Below, piece after piece: positions 8,201 through 17,638 of a stretch of DNA of 64,000 nucleotides (its first letter is position 1; each line of letters starts with the position of its first letter). This stretch comes from AP-15 sp963814865 (lineage in GTDB: Bacteria > Pseudomonadota > Alphaproteobacteria > ATCC43930 > CGMCC-115725): assembly GCA_963814865.1 (NCBI GenBank), contig CAWFEN010000011.1, positions 149,121 through 213,120 of the forward strand, in the 5' to 3' direction. Under the pieces are notes generated by a model, which saw only the letters and a list, made by a program, of their open reading frames with translations, was not told the DNA's origin and made no database searches. Both the position numbers and the translations under genes were made by a program.

Positions 8201-9333
8201 TCATGGGCTCGCTCCGGCGCCGTGGAGGCGCGGCAACGCCACGTCCGGCGGGCGGCAGCCAACCCGAAGCGGCGGCGGTGTTGGCAGCCCTGCCGAACCC
8301 GGTGGTCGTCATCGACCGCGGCGGACAGATCCGTTCAGTCAATCCGGCCGCGGAGCAGTTTTTCGGGTCGAGCGCCGCAGGGCTCCTCGGCAACCCGCTC
8401 GCCGACCTGGTGGCGCCGCATAGTCCGCTGTTGGCGCTCGTCGATTTGGTCTGGCGCGTCGGCAATTCGATCTCCGAATACGACATGCTGCTCGAAGGCG
8501 TGCGCCTCGGCAGTCGCCTGGTCACGATCCAAGGGGCGCTGGCTGGCGAGGCGGGCGGCATGTTGGTCCTGACCTTCCACGAGCGCTCGATGGTCGACAA
8601 GATGGACCGCCAGTTGACCCATCGGAACGCTGCCCGGTCGATCACGGCGATGGCGGCGATGCTCGCGCACGAGGTCAAGAACCCGCTTTCCGGTATCCGG
8701 GGCGCCGCCCAGCTCCTTGAGCAGGATGCCGACGCGGCCGGCCGCCAACTGACCCAGCTGATCTGCGACGAGACCGATCGCATCGTTGCCCTGGTCGACC
8801 GGATGGAGGCGTTCTCGGATCACCGGCCGATCGAACGCGAGGCCGTCAACATCCATGAGGTGCTCGAACGGGTGCGCCGGGCGGCGCAGTCGGGCTTTGC
8901 CCGCCATGCCCGGCTGATCGAGGAATACGACCCGTCCCTGCCGCCCGTTCACGGCAATCGCGACCTGCTCGTTCAAGTGTTTCTCAACATCGTCAAGAAT
9001 GCCGCCGAGGCGGTGCCGAATGCCGACGGCGAGATCATCCTGACGACGGCCTATCGCCACGGGCTGCGCCTCGCCGGCCCGGACGGCGAAGGCCGCCGAC
9101 ACCTGCCGCTGATGGTTTCGGTCGCTGACAACGGCGCCGGTATCCCCGAGGATCTGCGCCCCTATCTGTTCGATCCGTTCATCACGACCAAGCGCAACGG
9201 CACTGGCCTTGGTCTTGCAATGGTGGCCAAGGTGATCGGCGACCACGGCGGCGTCATCGAATTCGACAGCCAGCCCCGGCGAACGATTTTTCGGGTGTTT
9301 TTGCCGGTGGTCGCGCAACACGGTATCGGGTGA
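8197..9333 (+). CDS. ntrB: Nitrogen regulation sensor kinase NtrB
   Basis: 378 residues with no membrane segment. A PAS-like domain (~25-120; LPNPVVVIDRGGQIRSVNPA) precedes the HisKA box with His158 (MLAHEVKNPLSGIRGAAQLL) and an HATPase domain (N box FLNIVKNAAEA, then DNGAGIP and GTGLGLAMV). NtrB autophosphorylates when nitrogen is limiting and phosphorylates NtrC; PII protein controls the switch. The start overlaps dusB (ATGA) and the stop overlaps ntrC by one base, so the three are co-translated. Confidence 0.93.
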   Translation: MIMGSLRRRGGAATPRPAGGSQPEAAAVLAALPNPVVVIDRGGQIRSVNPAAEQFFGSSAAGLLGNPLADLVAPHSPLLALVDLVWRVGNSISEYDMLLEGVRLGSRLVTIQGALAGEAGGMLVLTFHERSMVDKMDRQLTHRNAARSITAMAAMLAHEVKNPLSGIRGAAQLLEQDADAAGRQLTQLICDETDRIVALVDRMEAFSDHRPIEREAVNIHEVLERVRRAAQSGFARHARLIEEYDPSLPPVHGNRDLLVQVFLNIVKNAAEAVPNADGEIILTTAYRHGLRLAGPDGEGRRHLPLMVSVADNGAGIPEDLRPYLFDPFITTKRNGTGLGLAMVAKVIGDHGGVIEFDSQPRRTIFRVFLPVVAQHGIG

Positions 9334-10770
9334 TGGCTTCGACGATCCTGGTAGCCGATGACGACCGAGCGATCCGAATGGTGCTCAATCAGGCGCTGAT
9401 CCGGCTTGGGCACGAGGTGCGGATGACTGGAAACGCCGCGACCTTGTGGCGCTGGGTCGCCGACGGCGAAGGCGATCTCGTCATCACCGACGTGATCATG
9501 CCGGATGAGAACGGTCTCGACCTGATCCCGCGCATCAAGAAGATCCGCCCGCAACTGCGGATCATCGTCATGAGCGCGCAGAATACCTTGCTGACGGCGG
9601 TCAAGGCGACCGAACGTGGTGCCTTCGAATATCTGCCGAAGCCATTCGATCTGCGCGAACTCGTCAATGTCGTCGAACGCGCGCTGACCGCCCCGCCCGA
9701 CCTGCCGATTCCAGCCGCCGAAGACGACACCGAGGACCTGCCGCTGATCGGCCGCTCGCCGGCCATGCAGGAAGTCTATCGAGTTCCTCGCCCGGCTGAT
9801 GGGAACCGACCTGACGGTCATGATCATGGGCGAGAGCGGGACCGGCAAGGAACTGGTCGCCCGCGCGCTGCACAATTACGGCAAGCGCAGAAACGGCCCG
9901 TTCATCGCGATCAACATGGCGGCAATCCCGCGCGAACTGATCGAAAGCGAGCTGTTTGGCCATGAAAGAGGCGCCTTCACGGGCGCCAACGCGCGCAGCA
10001 TGGGGCGGTTCGAGCAGGCCCAGGACGGAACATTGTTCCTCGACGAGATCGGCGACATGCCGATCGAGGCACAGACTCGTCTTTTGCGCGTGCTTCAAGA
10101 GGGCGAGTTCACTGCCGTCGGCGGTCGCGTGCCGATCCGCGCCGATGTCCGGGTTGTCGCCGCGACCCATCACGATCTGCGGCAGCTGATCCGGCAGGGC
10201 CTGTTCCGCGAGGACTTGTTCTACCGGTTGAACGTGGCCCCCATCCGCCTGCCGCCATTGCGCGAGCGAACCGCGGACATACCGTCGCTCGTCCGCCATT
10301 TCGCGGCGCTTGCCGTGCGCGAGGGCCTCCCGCTCAAAACGCTCGACGAGACGGCGATAGAGCGGTTGCGCACCTATCGCTGGCCCGGCAACGTGCGCGA
10401 ACTCGAAAATCTGGTGCGGCGTCTGGCCGCGCTTTATTCGCAGGAGGTGATCGATGCTGGTGTTGTCGAGGCTGAACTCGGCGAGATGCCGGCATCGACT
10501 GATTCGGCCGAGATGCCGGGCGGGGAGGGGCTGGCGGCGGCGGTCGAACATCATCTCAAAGACTATTTCGCCGCGCATAAGGGCGGTCTGCCGTCGGCCG
10601 GGCTTTATGACCGGGTGCTGCGCGAAGTTGAGCGGCCGCTGATCGTGCTTACCCTCGGCGCCACCCGCGGCAACCAGATCAGGGCGGCGCACCTGCTCGG
10701 CCTCAATCGCAACACGTTGCGCAAGAAGATCCGCGAGTTGGACATTCCGGTGGTCCGCGGTCTAAAGTAG
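9333..10770 (+). pseudogene. ntrC: Nitrogen regulator NtrC, broken by one +1 frameshift
   Basis: The receiver (residues ~1-120, phospho-acceptor Asp53 in ITDVIMPDENG) is in one frame up to MQEVYR. The sigma-54 AAA+ domain (LARLMGTDLTVMIMGESGTG, GAFTGA in ERGAFTGANARS, DGTLFLDEIGDMP, WPGNVRELENL) and the C-terminal helix-turn-helix (IRAAHLLGLNRNTLRKKIREL) continue in another. The break lies near 9783-9787 and is consistent with one extra base. Joined, the protein would be ~479 residues, a normal NtrC. It is intact in every other respect and sits between intact partners, so an assembly error is more likely than decay. Confidence 0.88.
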
Positions 10771-10839
10771 ACGAACCGTCGGTCGGCACGTCCAAGCTTC
10801 ACGGCCGCGGCGGGGGCTGTTTCCGGGTAGGGGTTTTGC

Positions 10840-13047
10840 ATGAGGGTGATGCGGCGGGTTCGGATCTGGGCCGGCCGTATCGGGTTGCGCCACAAATTTG
10901 CCTTTGCTCTGGCGCTGGCGGCGCTGGCGTCGGGAGTCGCTACGTATTTGGCACTGACCGGGGCACCGCCTTTCGGACGTCACCCCAACGCCGTGCTTTC
11001 GCTGCTCAATCTCGACCTCGTTCTGCTCTTGGCGCTCGGCGCGCTGATCGCCAAACGGCTTCTCCAGGTCTGGGCCGAGCGGCGGCGCGGGCTTGCCGGA
11101 TCGCGGCTGCAAATCCGGCTCGTCGTGCTGTTCAGTCTGATCGCAGTGACGCCGACGATCATCGTCGCGATGTTCTCTTACCTGTTCTTCAGCTACGGCG
11201 TCGAATCCTGGTTCAGCGATAAGGTGCACACGGCGATTTCCGAATCGCTGGCAGTCGCCGAAGCCTATCTGCACGAGCACAAGCGGGCGATTCGCGCCGA
11301 TGCGTTGGCCATGGCCAACGATCTCAATCGCAATGCCGCCGAGCTTCAGTTGAACCCGCAACAACTGAACCAGGTCGTGTCGGCCCAAGCAGCCTTGCGC
11401 GGGCTGACCGAGGCGATGGTCTTCGACCGCGGCGGACAGGTGCTGGCGCGGTCGAGCCTATCATTTACGCTCGGTTTCGAACCGGTTCCCGAGGGCGCGA
11501 TGCGCGTCGCCGACGAGGGCGATGTGGCGGTCATGACCAATGACAGCGACAACCGGGTACGCGCCCTCATCCGGCTCGATCAGTGGGGTCCGGTCTATCT
11601 CTATGTCGGACGCTACATCGAGCCGAGAGTCCTGAATTACATGGAGGAGACTCAGCGCGCCGCCACTCAATACGAGAAGATGGAAAGTCAGCGATCGGGC
11701 TTTCAGATAACGTTTGCCCTGATTTTCCTGATGGTGGCGATGCTGTTCCTCGTCGCCGCGGTGGCGATCGGGATCCATTTTGCCACCCAGCTCGCGATCC
11801 CGATCAGCCGGCTCGCCACGGCGGCGGAGCAGGTCCGCGGCGGCGATCTCGCGGCCCGTGTCCCCGAGGGCGAGAAGGACGACGAACTCGCCTCGCTGAG
11901 CCGCGCCTTCAACCGTATGACCTATCAGATCGAAAGCCAGCAGCGCGAGCTGAGGGAGGCGAACCGGCAACTCGACGAGCGGCGGCGCTTCACCGAAACG
12001 GTGTTGACCGGCGTGTCGGCGGGGGTGATCGGGCTCGACCGCATCGGCCGGGTCAATCTGCCGAACCGCTCGGCCTCGGCGCTGCTCGGGACCGACGTCG
12101 AACAATCGATCGGGCAGGACCTCGCCGAGGTGGCGCCGGAAATGGCGGGGCTGCTCGCCGAGGCCGAGCGGCGCCCGGACCGTTTGGCGCAGGGGCAGGT
12201 GCAGCTCGCCCGCGGCAACAGCACCCGCACCTTGCTCGTGCGCATCGCGGCAGAACACGACGAGCACGAAATCAGCGGTTTCGTCGTCACTTTCGACGAC
12301 ATCACCGCGCTGTTGTCGGCGCAGCGCAAGGCGGCCTGGGCTGATATTGCTCGCCGCATCGCCCACGAGATCAAAAACCCGCTGACCCCGATCCAGCTTT
12401 CGGCCGAACGGTTGCGGCGCAAATACCTGAAGGAGATCAAGAAGGACGCCGAAACCTTTACGATCTGCACCGACACGATCATCCGTCATGTCGGCGATAT
12501 CGGCCGCATGGTCGACGAATTTTCGGCCTTCGCCCGGATGCCCGCACCGGTGCTCAAACCCGGGGATCTGGTCGACATCGTGCGCCAGGCGGTGTTCCTG
12601 CAGCGTACCGCTCACGGCGAGATCGCCTTCGAGACGGTCTTTCCGGCCCGCGCCGTCCCGGTGAGCTGCGATGCGCGCCTCGTCGGGCAGGCTGTCATTA
12701 ACATCGTCAAGAACGCGATCGAATCGATCGAGGCGCGAATCGCCGAGCGCGGTGCGGGCGCTCCAGGATGTATCCGCGTGTCGGTGACCGACGCCGCGGC
12801 GCAGGCCTCGGTGATCGTCGAGGACAATGGCAGAGGCTTGCCGGCGCAAGGCCGCGAGCAGCTGACGGAGCCGTATGTTACGACCCGCGCAAAAGGGACC
12901 GGGTTGGGTCTCGCCATCGTCAAGAAGATCATGGAGGATCACCTCGGAGAGCTGGTGCTGGAAGATCGGGAACCGGACGGGGCGCAAATCAGAACTCGTG
13001 TTCGCGGCGGAGATCCGTTCCCCGGATCGGCTGGAGACCGACGGTGA
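10840..13047 (+). CDS. ntrY: Nitrogen sensor histidine kinase NtrY
   Basis: 735 residues. Three hydrophobic segments at the N-terminus and a fourth near residue ~290 flank a large extracytoplasmic region. A HAMP domain (AIPISRLATAAEQVRGGDLAARV), a PAS domain (~380-490), the HisKA box (ADIARRIAHEIKNPLTPIQL) and an HATPase (NIVKNAIESIE, DNGRGLP, GTGLGLAIVKKI) follow. NtrY is the membrane kinase partner of NtrX, linked in alphaproteobacteria to nitrogen, redox and envelope control. It lies 69 bp after ntrC and 26 bp before ntrX. Confidence 0.93.
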   Translation: MRVMRRVRIWAGRIGLRHKFAFALALAALASGVATYLALTGAPPFGRHPNAVLSLLNLDLVLLLALGALIAKRLLQVWAERRRGLAGSRLQIRLVVLFSLIAVTPTIIVAMFSYLFFSYGVESWFSDKVHTAISESLAVAEAYLHEHKRAIRADALAMANDLNRNAAELQLNPQQLNQVVSAQAALRGLTEAMVFDRGGQVLARSSLSFTLGFEPVPEGAMRVADEGDVAVMTNDSDNRVRALIRLDQWGPVYLYVGRYIEPRVLNYMEETQRAATQYEKMESQRSGFQITFALIFLMVAMLFLVAAVAIGIHFATQLAIPISRLATAAEQVRGGDLAARVPEGEKDDELASLSRAFNRMTYQIESQQRELREANRQLDERRRFTETVLTGVSAGVIGLDRIGRVNLPNRSASALLGTDVEQSIGQDLAEVAPEMAGLLAEAERRPDRLAQGQVQLARGNSTRTLLVRIAAEHDEHEISGFVVTFDDITALLSAQRKAAWADIARRIAHEIKNPLTPIQLSAERLRRKYLKEIKKDAETFTICTDTIIRHVGDIGRMVDEFSAFARMPAPVLKPGDLVDIVRQAVFLQRTAHGEIAFETVFPARAVPVSCDARLVGQAVINIVKNAIESIEARIAERGAGAPGCIRVSVTDAAAQASVIVEDNGRGLPAQGREQLTEPYVTTRAKGTGLGLAIVKKIMEDHLGELVLEDREPDGAQIRTRVRGGDPFPGSAGDRR

Positions 13048-13073
13048 GCCATTGGAATTGAGCGCAGCCGCCT

Positions 13074-14474
13074 ATGGCGCATGACATCCTGATCGTCGAC
13101 GACGAAGCCGACATCTGCATGCTGATCGCGGGCGTGCTCAAGGACGAGGGCTATGCCACGCGCGAAGCTGCCGACAGTGCCCGGGCGTTGGCCGCGATCC
13201 ACGCCCGCCAGCCGACGCTTGTCATCCTCGATATCTGGCTGCAAGGCAGCGAGCTCGACGGAATCGAGATCCTCAGGCAGCTGCGTGCCGACATGCCGTC
13301 CGTGCCCGTTGTCATGATCAGCGGTCACGGGACGATCGAGACGGCGGTCGAGGCAATCAAGATCGGTGCTTACGATTTCATCGAGAAACCGTTCAAATCA
13401 GATCGGCTGCTGCTGGTCGTCGAACGGGCGATCGAAGCCGCTCAGCTGCGGCGCGAAAACGAAGAGCTGAGGCTTCGCGCCGGCGGCGACATTGATCTTG
13501 TCGGTGCGTCGCCGGCGGCACACCAGGTGCGCCAGCAGATCGAAAGGGCGGCGCCGACCGGCAGCCGGGTGCTGATCACCGGCCCACCCGGCGCCGGCAA
13601 GGAAGTCGTAGGCCGGCTGCTGCATCAGCGCTCGCGCCGATCCAAGGGTCCGTTCGTGCCGGTCAACTGTGCAACGATGCGGCCCGACCGGCTCGAAATC
13701 GAGCTGTTCGGCACGGAAACCGGCAGCGACGGTGCCCCGCGCAAGGTCGGGACCTTCGAGCGCGCGCATGGCGGCACCCTGTTCCTCGACGAAGTCGCCG
13801 ACATGCCGCTCGAGACCCAGGGCAAGATCGTGAGGGTGTTGCAGGAGCAGACCTTCGAACGGATCGGCGGGTCGAGCCGCGTCGAGGTAGATGTCCGCGT
13901 CGTCGCATCGTCGAACCGCGAACTCGGTGCCGAGATCGGCGCTGGCCGGTTCCGCGAGGATCTGTTCTATCGGCTGAGCGTCGTGCCGATCAAGGTCCCG
14001 CCGCTGCGCGATCGGCGCGAGGACATTCCGCTGTTGGCCCGCCATTTCATGGTGCGCTCATCCGAGGCGGCGCGGCTCGCCCCGCGTGAGATTGGCGAGG
14101 ATGCGATGGCGGCGCTGCAGGCCTATAGCTGGCCCGGCAACGTGCGCCAGCTCCGGAATGTCGTCGATTGGCTCCTGATCATGGCGCCCGGCGACGCGCG
14201 CGAGCCGGTGCGGGCCGACATGCTGCCGAACGAGATCACCGTGATCGCCCCTACCGTCGTCAAATGGGACAAGGGCAGCGAGATCATGATCCTGCCGTTG
14301 CGCGATGCGCGCGAAGTGTTCGAGCGCGAATACCTGCTTGCGCAAGTGACCCGTTTTGGCGGCAACATCTCGCGGACCGCGGCCTTTGTCGGGATGGAAC
14401 GTTCCGCCTTGCACCGCAAGTTGAAAGCATTGGGGGTCTTTGGCAACGACCGCCCGCTCAAGGTCGGGACCTGA
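13074..14474 (+). CDS. ntrX: Response regulator NtrX (lacks GAFTGA loop)
   Basis: 466 residues: receiver with Asp53 (VILDIWLQGSELDG), a sigma-54-type AAA+ domain (~140-380; Walker A GPPGAGKE, GGTLFLDEVADMP, WPGNVRQLRN) and a C-terminal Fis-type HTH (GGNISRTAAFVGMERSALHRK). The segment after ELFG reads TETGSDGAPRKVGTFERAH: the GAFTGA loop that contacts sigma-54 is missing. That is characteristic of alphaproteobacterial NtrX and argues that it regulates sigma-70 promoters rather than acting as a classical enhancer-binding activator. NtrC in this cluster does retain the loop. Confidence 0.93.
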   Translation: MAHDILIVDDEADICMLIAGVLKDEGYATREAADSARALAAIHARQPTLVILDIWLQGSELDGIEILRQLRADMPSVPVVMISGHGTIETAVEAIKIGAYDFIEKPFKSDRLLLVVERAIEAAQLRRENEELRLRAGGDIDLVGASPAAHQVRQQIERAAPTGSRVLITGPPGAGKEVVGRLLHQRSRRSKGPFVPVNCATMRPDRLEIELFGTETGSDGAPRKVGTFERAHGGTLFLDEVADMPLETQGKIVRVLQEQTFERIGGSSRVEVDVRVVASSNRELGAEIGAGRFREDLFYRLSVVPIKVPPLRDRREDIPLLARHFMVRSSEAARLAPREIGEDAMAALQAYSWPGNVRQLRNVVDWLLIMAPGDAREPVRADMLPNEITVIAPTVVKWDKGSEIMILPLRDAREVFEREYLLAQVTRFGGNISRTAAFVGMERSALHRKLKALGVFGNDRPLKVGT

Positions 14475-14478
14475 ACCG

Positions 14479-15135
14479 ATGCCGGCCGCCATGGCCCGTC
14501 CGCGCGCGATTCTCTTCGACTGGGACAACACCCTGGTCGACAGCTGGGCGACCATCCACGATGCGCTGAACATCACGATGACGGCGATGGAGAAGCCGCA
14601 ATGGTCGCTCGACGAGACCAAGGAACGCGTCCGGCTCAGCCTGCGCGAAAGCTTCCCGCACCATTTCGGCGAGCGTTGGGAGGAGGCTCAGCAGATCTAT
14701 CTCGACGCGTTTCGTGCGATCCATCTCCAGCGGCTGACCGCGTTGCCGGGCCGCGGCGAACTGCTCGAAGGACTCGCGGCAGCGGGGCTTTATCTCGCTG
14801 TCGTCAGCAACAAGACCGGCGCGTTGTTGCGGCGCGAGGCTGAGGAGATCGGCTGGTCGCGCTTTTTCGGCCGTGTCGTCGGCGCCGGCGATGCAGCCGC
14901 CGACAAGCCGGATGCCGCCCCGGTGGCGCTCGCATTGGAACCGAGCGGGATCGACATGGGCGAGACGGTCTGGTTTGTCGGCGACACCGGGATCGACATG
15001 GAATGTGCGCGCAACAGCGGCTGCGTCCCGGTTCTGCTCGGCGCCGGACCGGCCGAGGCGGAGCTTGCGCTCAGCGCGCCGCGCTTCGTTTGCGCCGATG
15101 CCGCAGACCTGTTTCGGCTTGTCCGGGACTTGTGA
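14479..15135 (+). CDS. HAD-family hydrolase (Gph-like phosphatase)
   Basis: 218 residues with all HAD motifs: nucleophile DWDNTLVDSW, motif II threonine/serine in VVSNKTG, and VGDTGIDMECAR for magnesium. The alpha-helical cap lies between motifs I and II, as in phosphoglycolate phosphatases and pyrophosphatase-like HADs. The substrate is not determined. It starts 4 bp after ntrX and precedes hfq by 111 bp. An in-frame ATG at 14491 is an alternative start. Confidence 0.82.
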   Translation: MPAAMARPRAILFDWDNTLVDSWATIHDALNITMTAMEKPQWSLDETKERVRLSLRESFPHHFGERWEEAQQIYLDAFRAIHLQRLTALPGRGELLEGLAAAGLYLAVVSNKTGALLRREAEEIGWSRFFGRVVGAGDAAADKPDAAPVALALEPSGIDMGETVWFVGDTGIDMECARNSGCVPVLLGAGPAEAELALSAPRFVCADAADLFRLVRDL

Positions 15136-15246
15136 TTTACCAAGTCCTGCCCATCTTCGTACCGGCACCTCGGCAGCTTCGCCGGGGCGCCCCTGTTGGC
15201 GTGGGCTGGGCCGACTCAGCTCCAAGAAGCGGATGGGAGCTCACCC

Positions 15247-15498
15247 ATGTCTGCGGAGAAGTCGCAAAACGTTCAAGACGTGTTCTTGAACCATGTCCGG
15301 AAAAACAAGACGCCGGTCACCGTCTTTCTCGTCAACGGCGTCAAGCTCCAAGGGATCATCACCTGGTTCGATAATTTTTGCGTGCTGCTGCGGCGGGACG
15401 CGCATTCCCAACTGGTGTACAAACACGCGATCTCGACAGTGATGCCGGCGCAGCCGATCCAGCTCTTCGAGGGGAACAAGGAGACCGACGAATCCTGA
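15247..15498 (+). CDS. hfq: RNA chaperone Hfq
   Basis: 83 residues with both Sm motifs (VFLVNGVKLQGIITWFDNF and LVYKHAISTVMP). Hfq forms a hexameric ring that pairs small RNAs with their targets. GGGAG sits just before the ATG. The gene order ntrX-(HAD)-hfq-hflX is usual in this class. The final codons (GAA TCC TGA) overlap the proposed hflX start. Confidence 0.97.
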   Translation: MSAEKSQNVQDVFLNHVRKNKTPVTVFLVNGVKLQGIITWFDNFCVLLRRDAHSQLVYKHAISTVMPAQPIQLFEGNKETDES

Positions 15499-16826
15499 GC
15501 CGCTCTCATACCGCGACGATTGCCGATAACGCCCCGACCGGTCGCGCGCTCGTCCTCCATCCGGCGCCGAAATCGGCATCCGGTCGCCATTTGGGGGAGG
15601 AAACTGGCCGCTCGGTCGACGCGCGTCTCGATGAGGCGGTCGGGCTGGCGCGAGCGATCCGGCTTGATGTCGTCCGCGCGGAAATCGCCCGCATCGTGCG
15701 ACCACGTCCCGGCAGCCTGCTCGGCAGCGGCACCGTCGAAACCCTTGGCGGGCTGATCAGCGAGAATGACATCGGGCTCGTCATCGTCGATGCCACGCTG
15801 TCGCCGGTGCAGCAGCGCAATCTCGAACGGCGCTGGCAGGCCAAGGTCATCGACCGCACCGGCCTGATCCTCGAAATCTTCGGCGCCCGGGCACGCACCC
15901 ATGAAGGCCGCCTGCAGGTCGAGCTCGCCGCACTCTCCTATCAGCGCTCGCGCCTCGTACGTTCCTGGACCCATCTCGAACGCCAGCGCGGCGGCTTTGG
16001 CTTTCTCGGCGGTCCCGGCGAGAGCCAGCTCGAAATCGACCGCCGGCTGATCGGCGAGCGGATCGCGCGGCTGAAGACCGAACTCGACGCGATCAAGCGG
16101 CGCCGGGCCTTGCACCGCGAAGCGCGCCGCCGCGTGCCCTACCCGGTGGTGGCGCTGGTCGGCTACACCAATGCCGGAAAATCGACCTTGTTCAACCGGC
16201 TGACCCGCTCCGAGGTAGCTGCCGGCGACATGCTGTTCGCGACCCTCGACCCGACCATGCGGCGGCTCGACCTGCCCTCGGGACACGCCGCGATCCTCTC
16301 CGATACGGTCGGCTTTATCTCCGATTTGCCGACCCACCTCGTCGCCGCCTTCCGGGCAACCCTCGAAGAGGTCACCGAGGCCGACATCGTCGTCCATGTC
16401 CGCGACGCCCATCATCCCGACAGCGAGGCCCAGCGCGCCGACGTGCTCGGCGTACTCGCCGATCTCGGGGTTGTGGAGCCGGCCGAGGACGGGCTGATCG
16501 AGGCAATGAACAAGATCGACCTGCTGGAGCCCGACCGGCGCACGAGCCTCGCCAACCAGACCATGCGCAATGCCCGGACCGCGGCACTCTCGGCGGTGAC
16601 CGGGGAGGGGTGCGATGCGCTCCTCGACCTGATCGACCGCAAGCTCGACAGCGAAAATCGCACCGTGCGGCTCGACATCCCGCTCAGCGACGGCAAGACG
16701 CTCGCCTGGCTCTACCGGCACGGCGAGGTGCTCGGCCGCCGCGACGACAACGAGGCGGCCCATCTCTCGGTCCGGCTCTCCGAACCCGACATCGCCCGCC
16801 TGCACCATCGCCAGCGCCTGCATTAA
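15495..16826 (+). CDS. hflX: Ribosome-rescue GTPase HflX, probable CTG start
   Basis: About 443 residues. An N-terminal glycine-rich region (VRPRPGSLLGSGTVETLGGL, GGFGFLGGPGESQLEIDRRL) precedes a GTPase domain with G1 GYTNAGKST, switch regions (LFATLDPTMR), DTVGFI and NKID. HflX splits stalled ribosomes during stress. There is no ATG, GTG or TTG between the hfq stop and the first conserved residues (RALVLHP). The most economical start is CTG at 15495, which overlaps the hfq stop as CTGA, where relatives usually have ATGA; the resulting N-terminus (x-S-R-S) fits the family. A TTG at 15378 inside hfq is unlikely. Confidence 0.88.
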   Translation: MSRSHTATIADNAPTGRALVLHPAPKSASGRHLGEETGRSVDARLDEAVGLARAIRLDVVRAEIARIVRPRPGSLLGSGTVETLGGLISENDIGLVIVDATLSPVQQRNLERRWQAKVIDRTGLILEIFGARARTHEGRLQVELAALSYQRSRLVRSWTHLERQRGGFGFLGGPGESQLEIDRRLIGERIARLKTELDAIKRRRALHREARRRVPYPVVALVGYTNAGKSTLFNRLTRSEVAAGDMLFATLDPTMRRLDLPSGHAAILSDTVGFISDLPTHLVAAFRATLEEVTEADIVVHVRDAHHPDSEAQRADVLGVLADLGVVEPAEDGLIEAMNKIDLLEPDRRTSLANQTMRNARTAALSAVTGEGCDALLDLIDRKLDSENRTVRLDIPLSDGKTLAWLYRHGEVLGRRDDNEAAHLSVRLSEPDIARLHHRQRLH

Positions 16827-17616
16827 CCCTCGTCTCGTTTGACCTCCTGCCACAACGCGTCGAGCGCATCGAGATCGCGGCCGGTGCCGTGCTCGGCGGC
16901 AAGCGCCTCGACCCGGCGGAAGCGGCGCTCGAATTTCGCGGTGGCGCGGCGCAATGCCGCTTCGGGATCGATGTCGAGCTTGCGCGCGAGGTTGGCGGCG
17001 GCGAACAGGATGTCGCCCATTTCGTCCTCGATCCTCGCCGGGTCTTCGCCCATGTCGAGCGCGGCTTCGAGTTCCGCCATCTCCTCGGCGACCTTGGCGA
17101 TGACCGGGCGCGCTTGCGGCCAGTCGAAGCCGATCCGCGCGGCGCGCGCCTGGATCTTGGCGGCGCGGAGCAGGGCAGGGAGCGCCAACGCCACGCCGTC
17201 AAGCACGCTGTCGTGCGTTCCGGCCGCGCTCGGCGTGCGCCCGCCGCTCCGCCGCCTTGTGCTCCTCCCACGCCTCGGCTCTGCGCCGCTGCCGAGGCAA
17301 TCTTGGCGGTGCCGAAGACGTGCGGGTGGCGGCGCACCATCTTGTCGGCGATCGCCTCGGCCACATCGTCGAAATTGAACAGCCTCGCTTCCTCGGCCAT
17401 GCGGGCGTGAAATACGACCTGGAACAACAAATCGCCGAGCTCGTCCTTCAGCGCTGCCAGATCGCCGCGCGCGATCGCGTCGGCGACCTCATAGGCTTCC
17501 TCGATCGTATAAGGCGCGATCGTCGCGAAATCCTGCTCCCGGTCCCACGGGCAGCCATGCGCAGGGTCGCGCAGTTGCGCCATAATCGCCAGAAGGCGGT
17601 CGAGGGCAGGGGTCAC
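16823..17616 (-). pseudogene. mazG: NTP pyrophosphohydrolase MazG, two frameshifts
   Basis: From a GTG start the first ~112 residues are the N-terminal MazG domain (LRDPAHGCPWDREQDF, YTIEEAYEVADAI, DELGDLLFQVVFH). After SAAAQ the homologous linker (AEAWEEHKAAERRA) appears in a second frame, and HDSVLDGVALALPALL onward, including the second domain (EEMAELEAAL, DEMGDILFAAANLARKL), in a third. Both breaks (~17280 and ~17215) are consistent with single extra bases. The complete joined protein has normal length and conserved metal ligands (E-x-x-E and E-x-x-D), so sequencing error is likely. It normally removes aberrant NTPs and controls ppGpp. It converges with hflX, the stops overlapping. Confidence 0.85.
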
Positions 17617-17638
17617 GGTCGGCCCTGAGCGCGATCAG

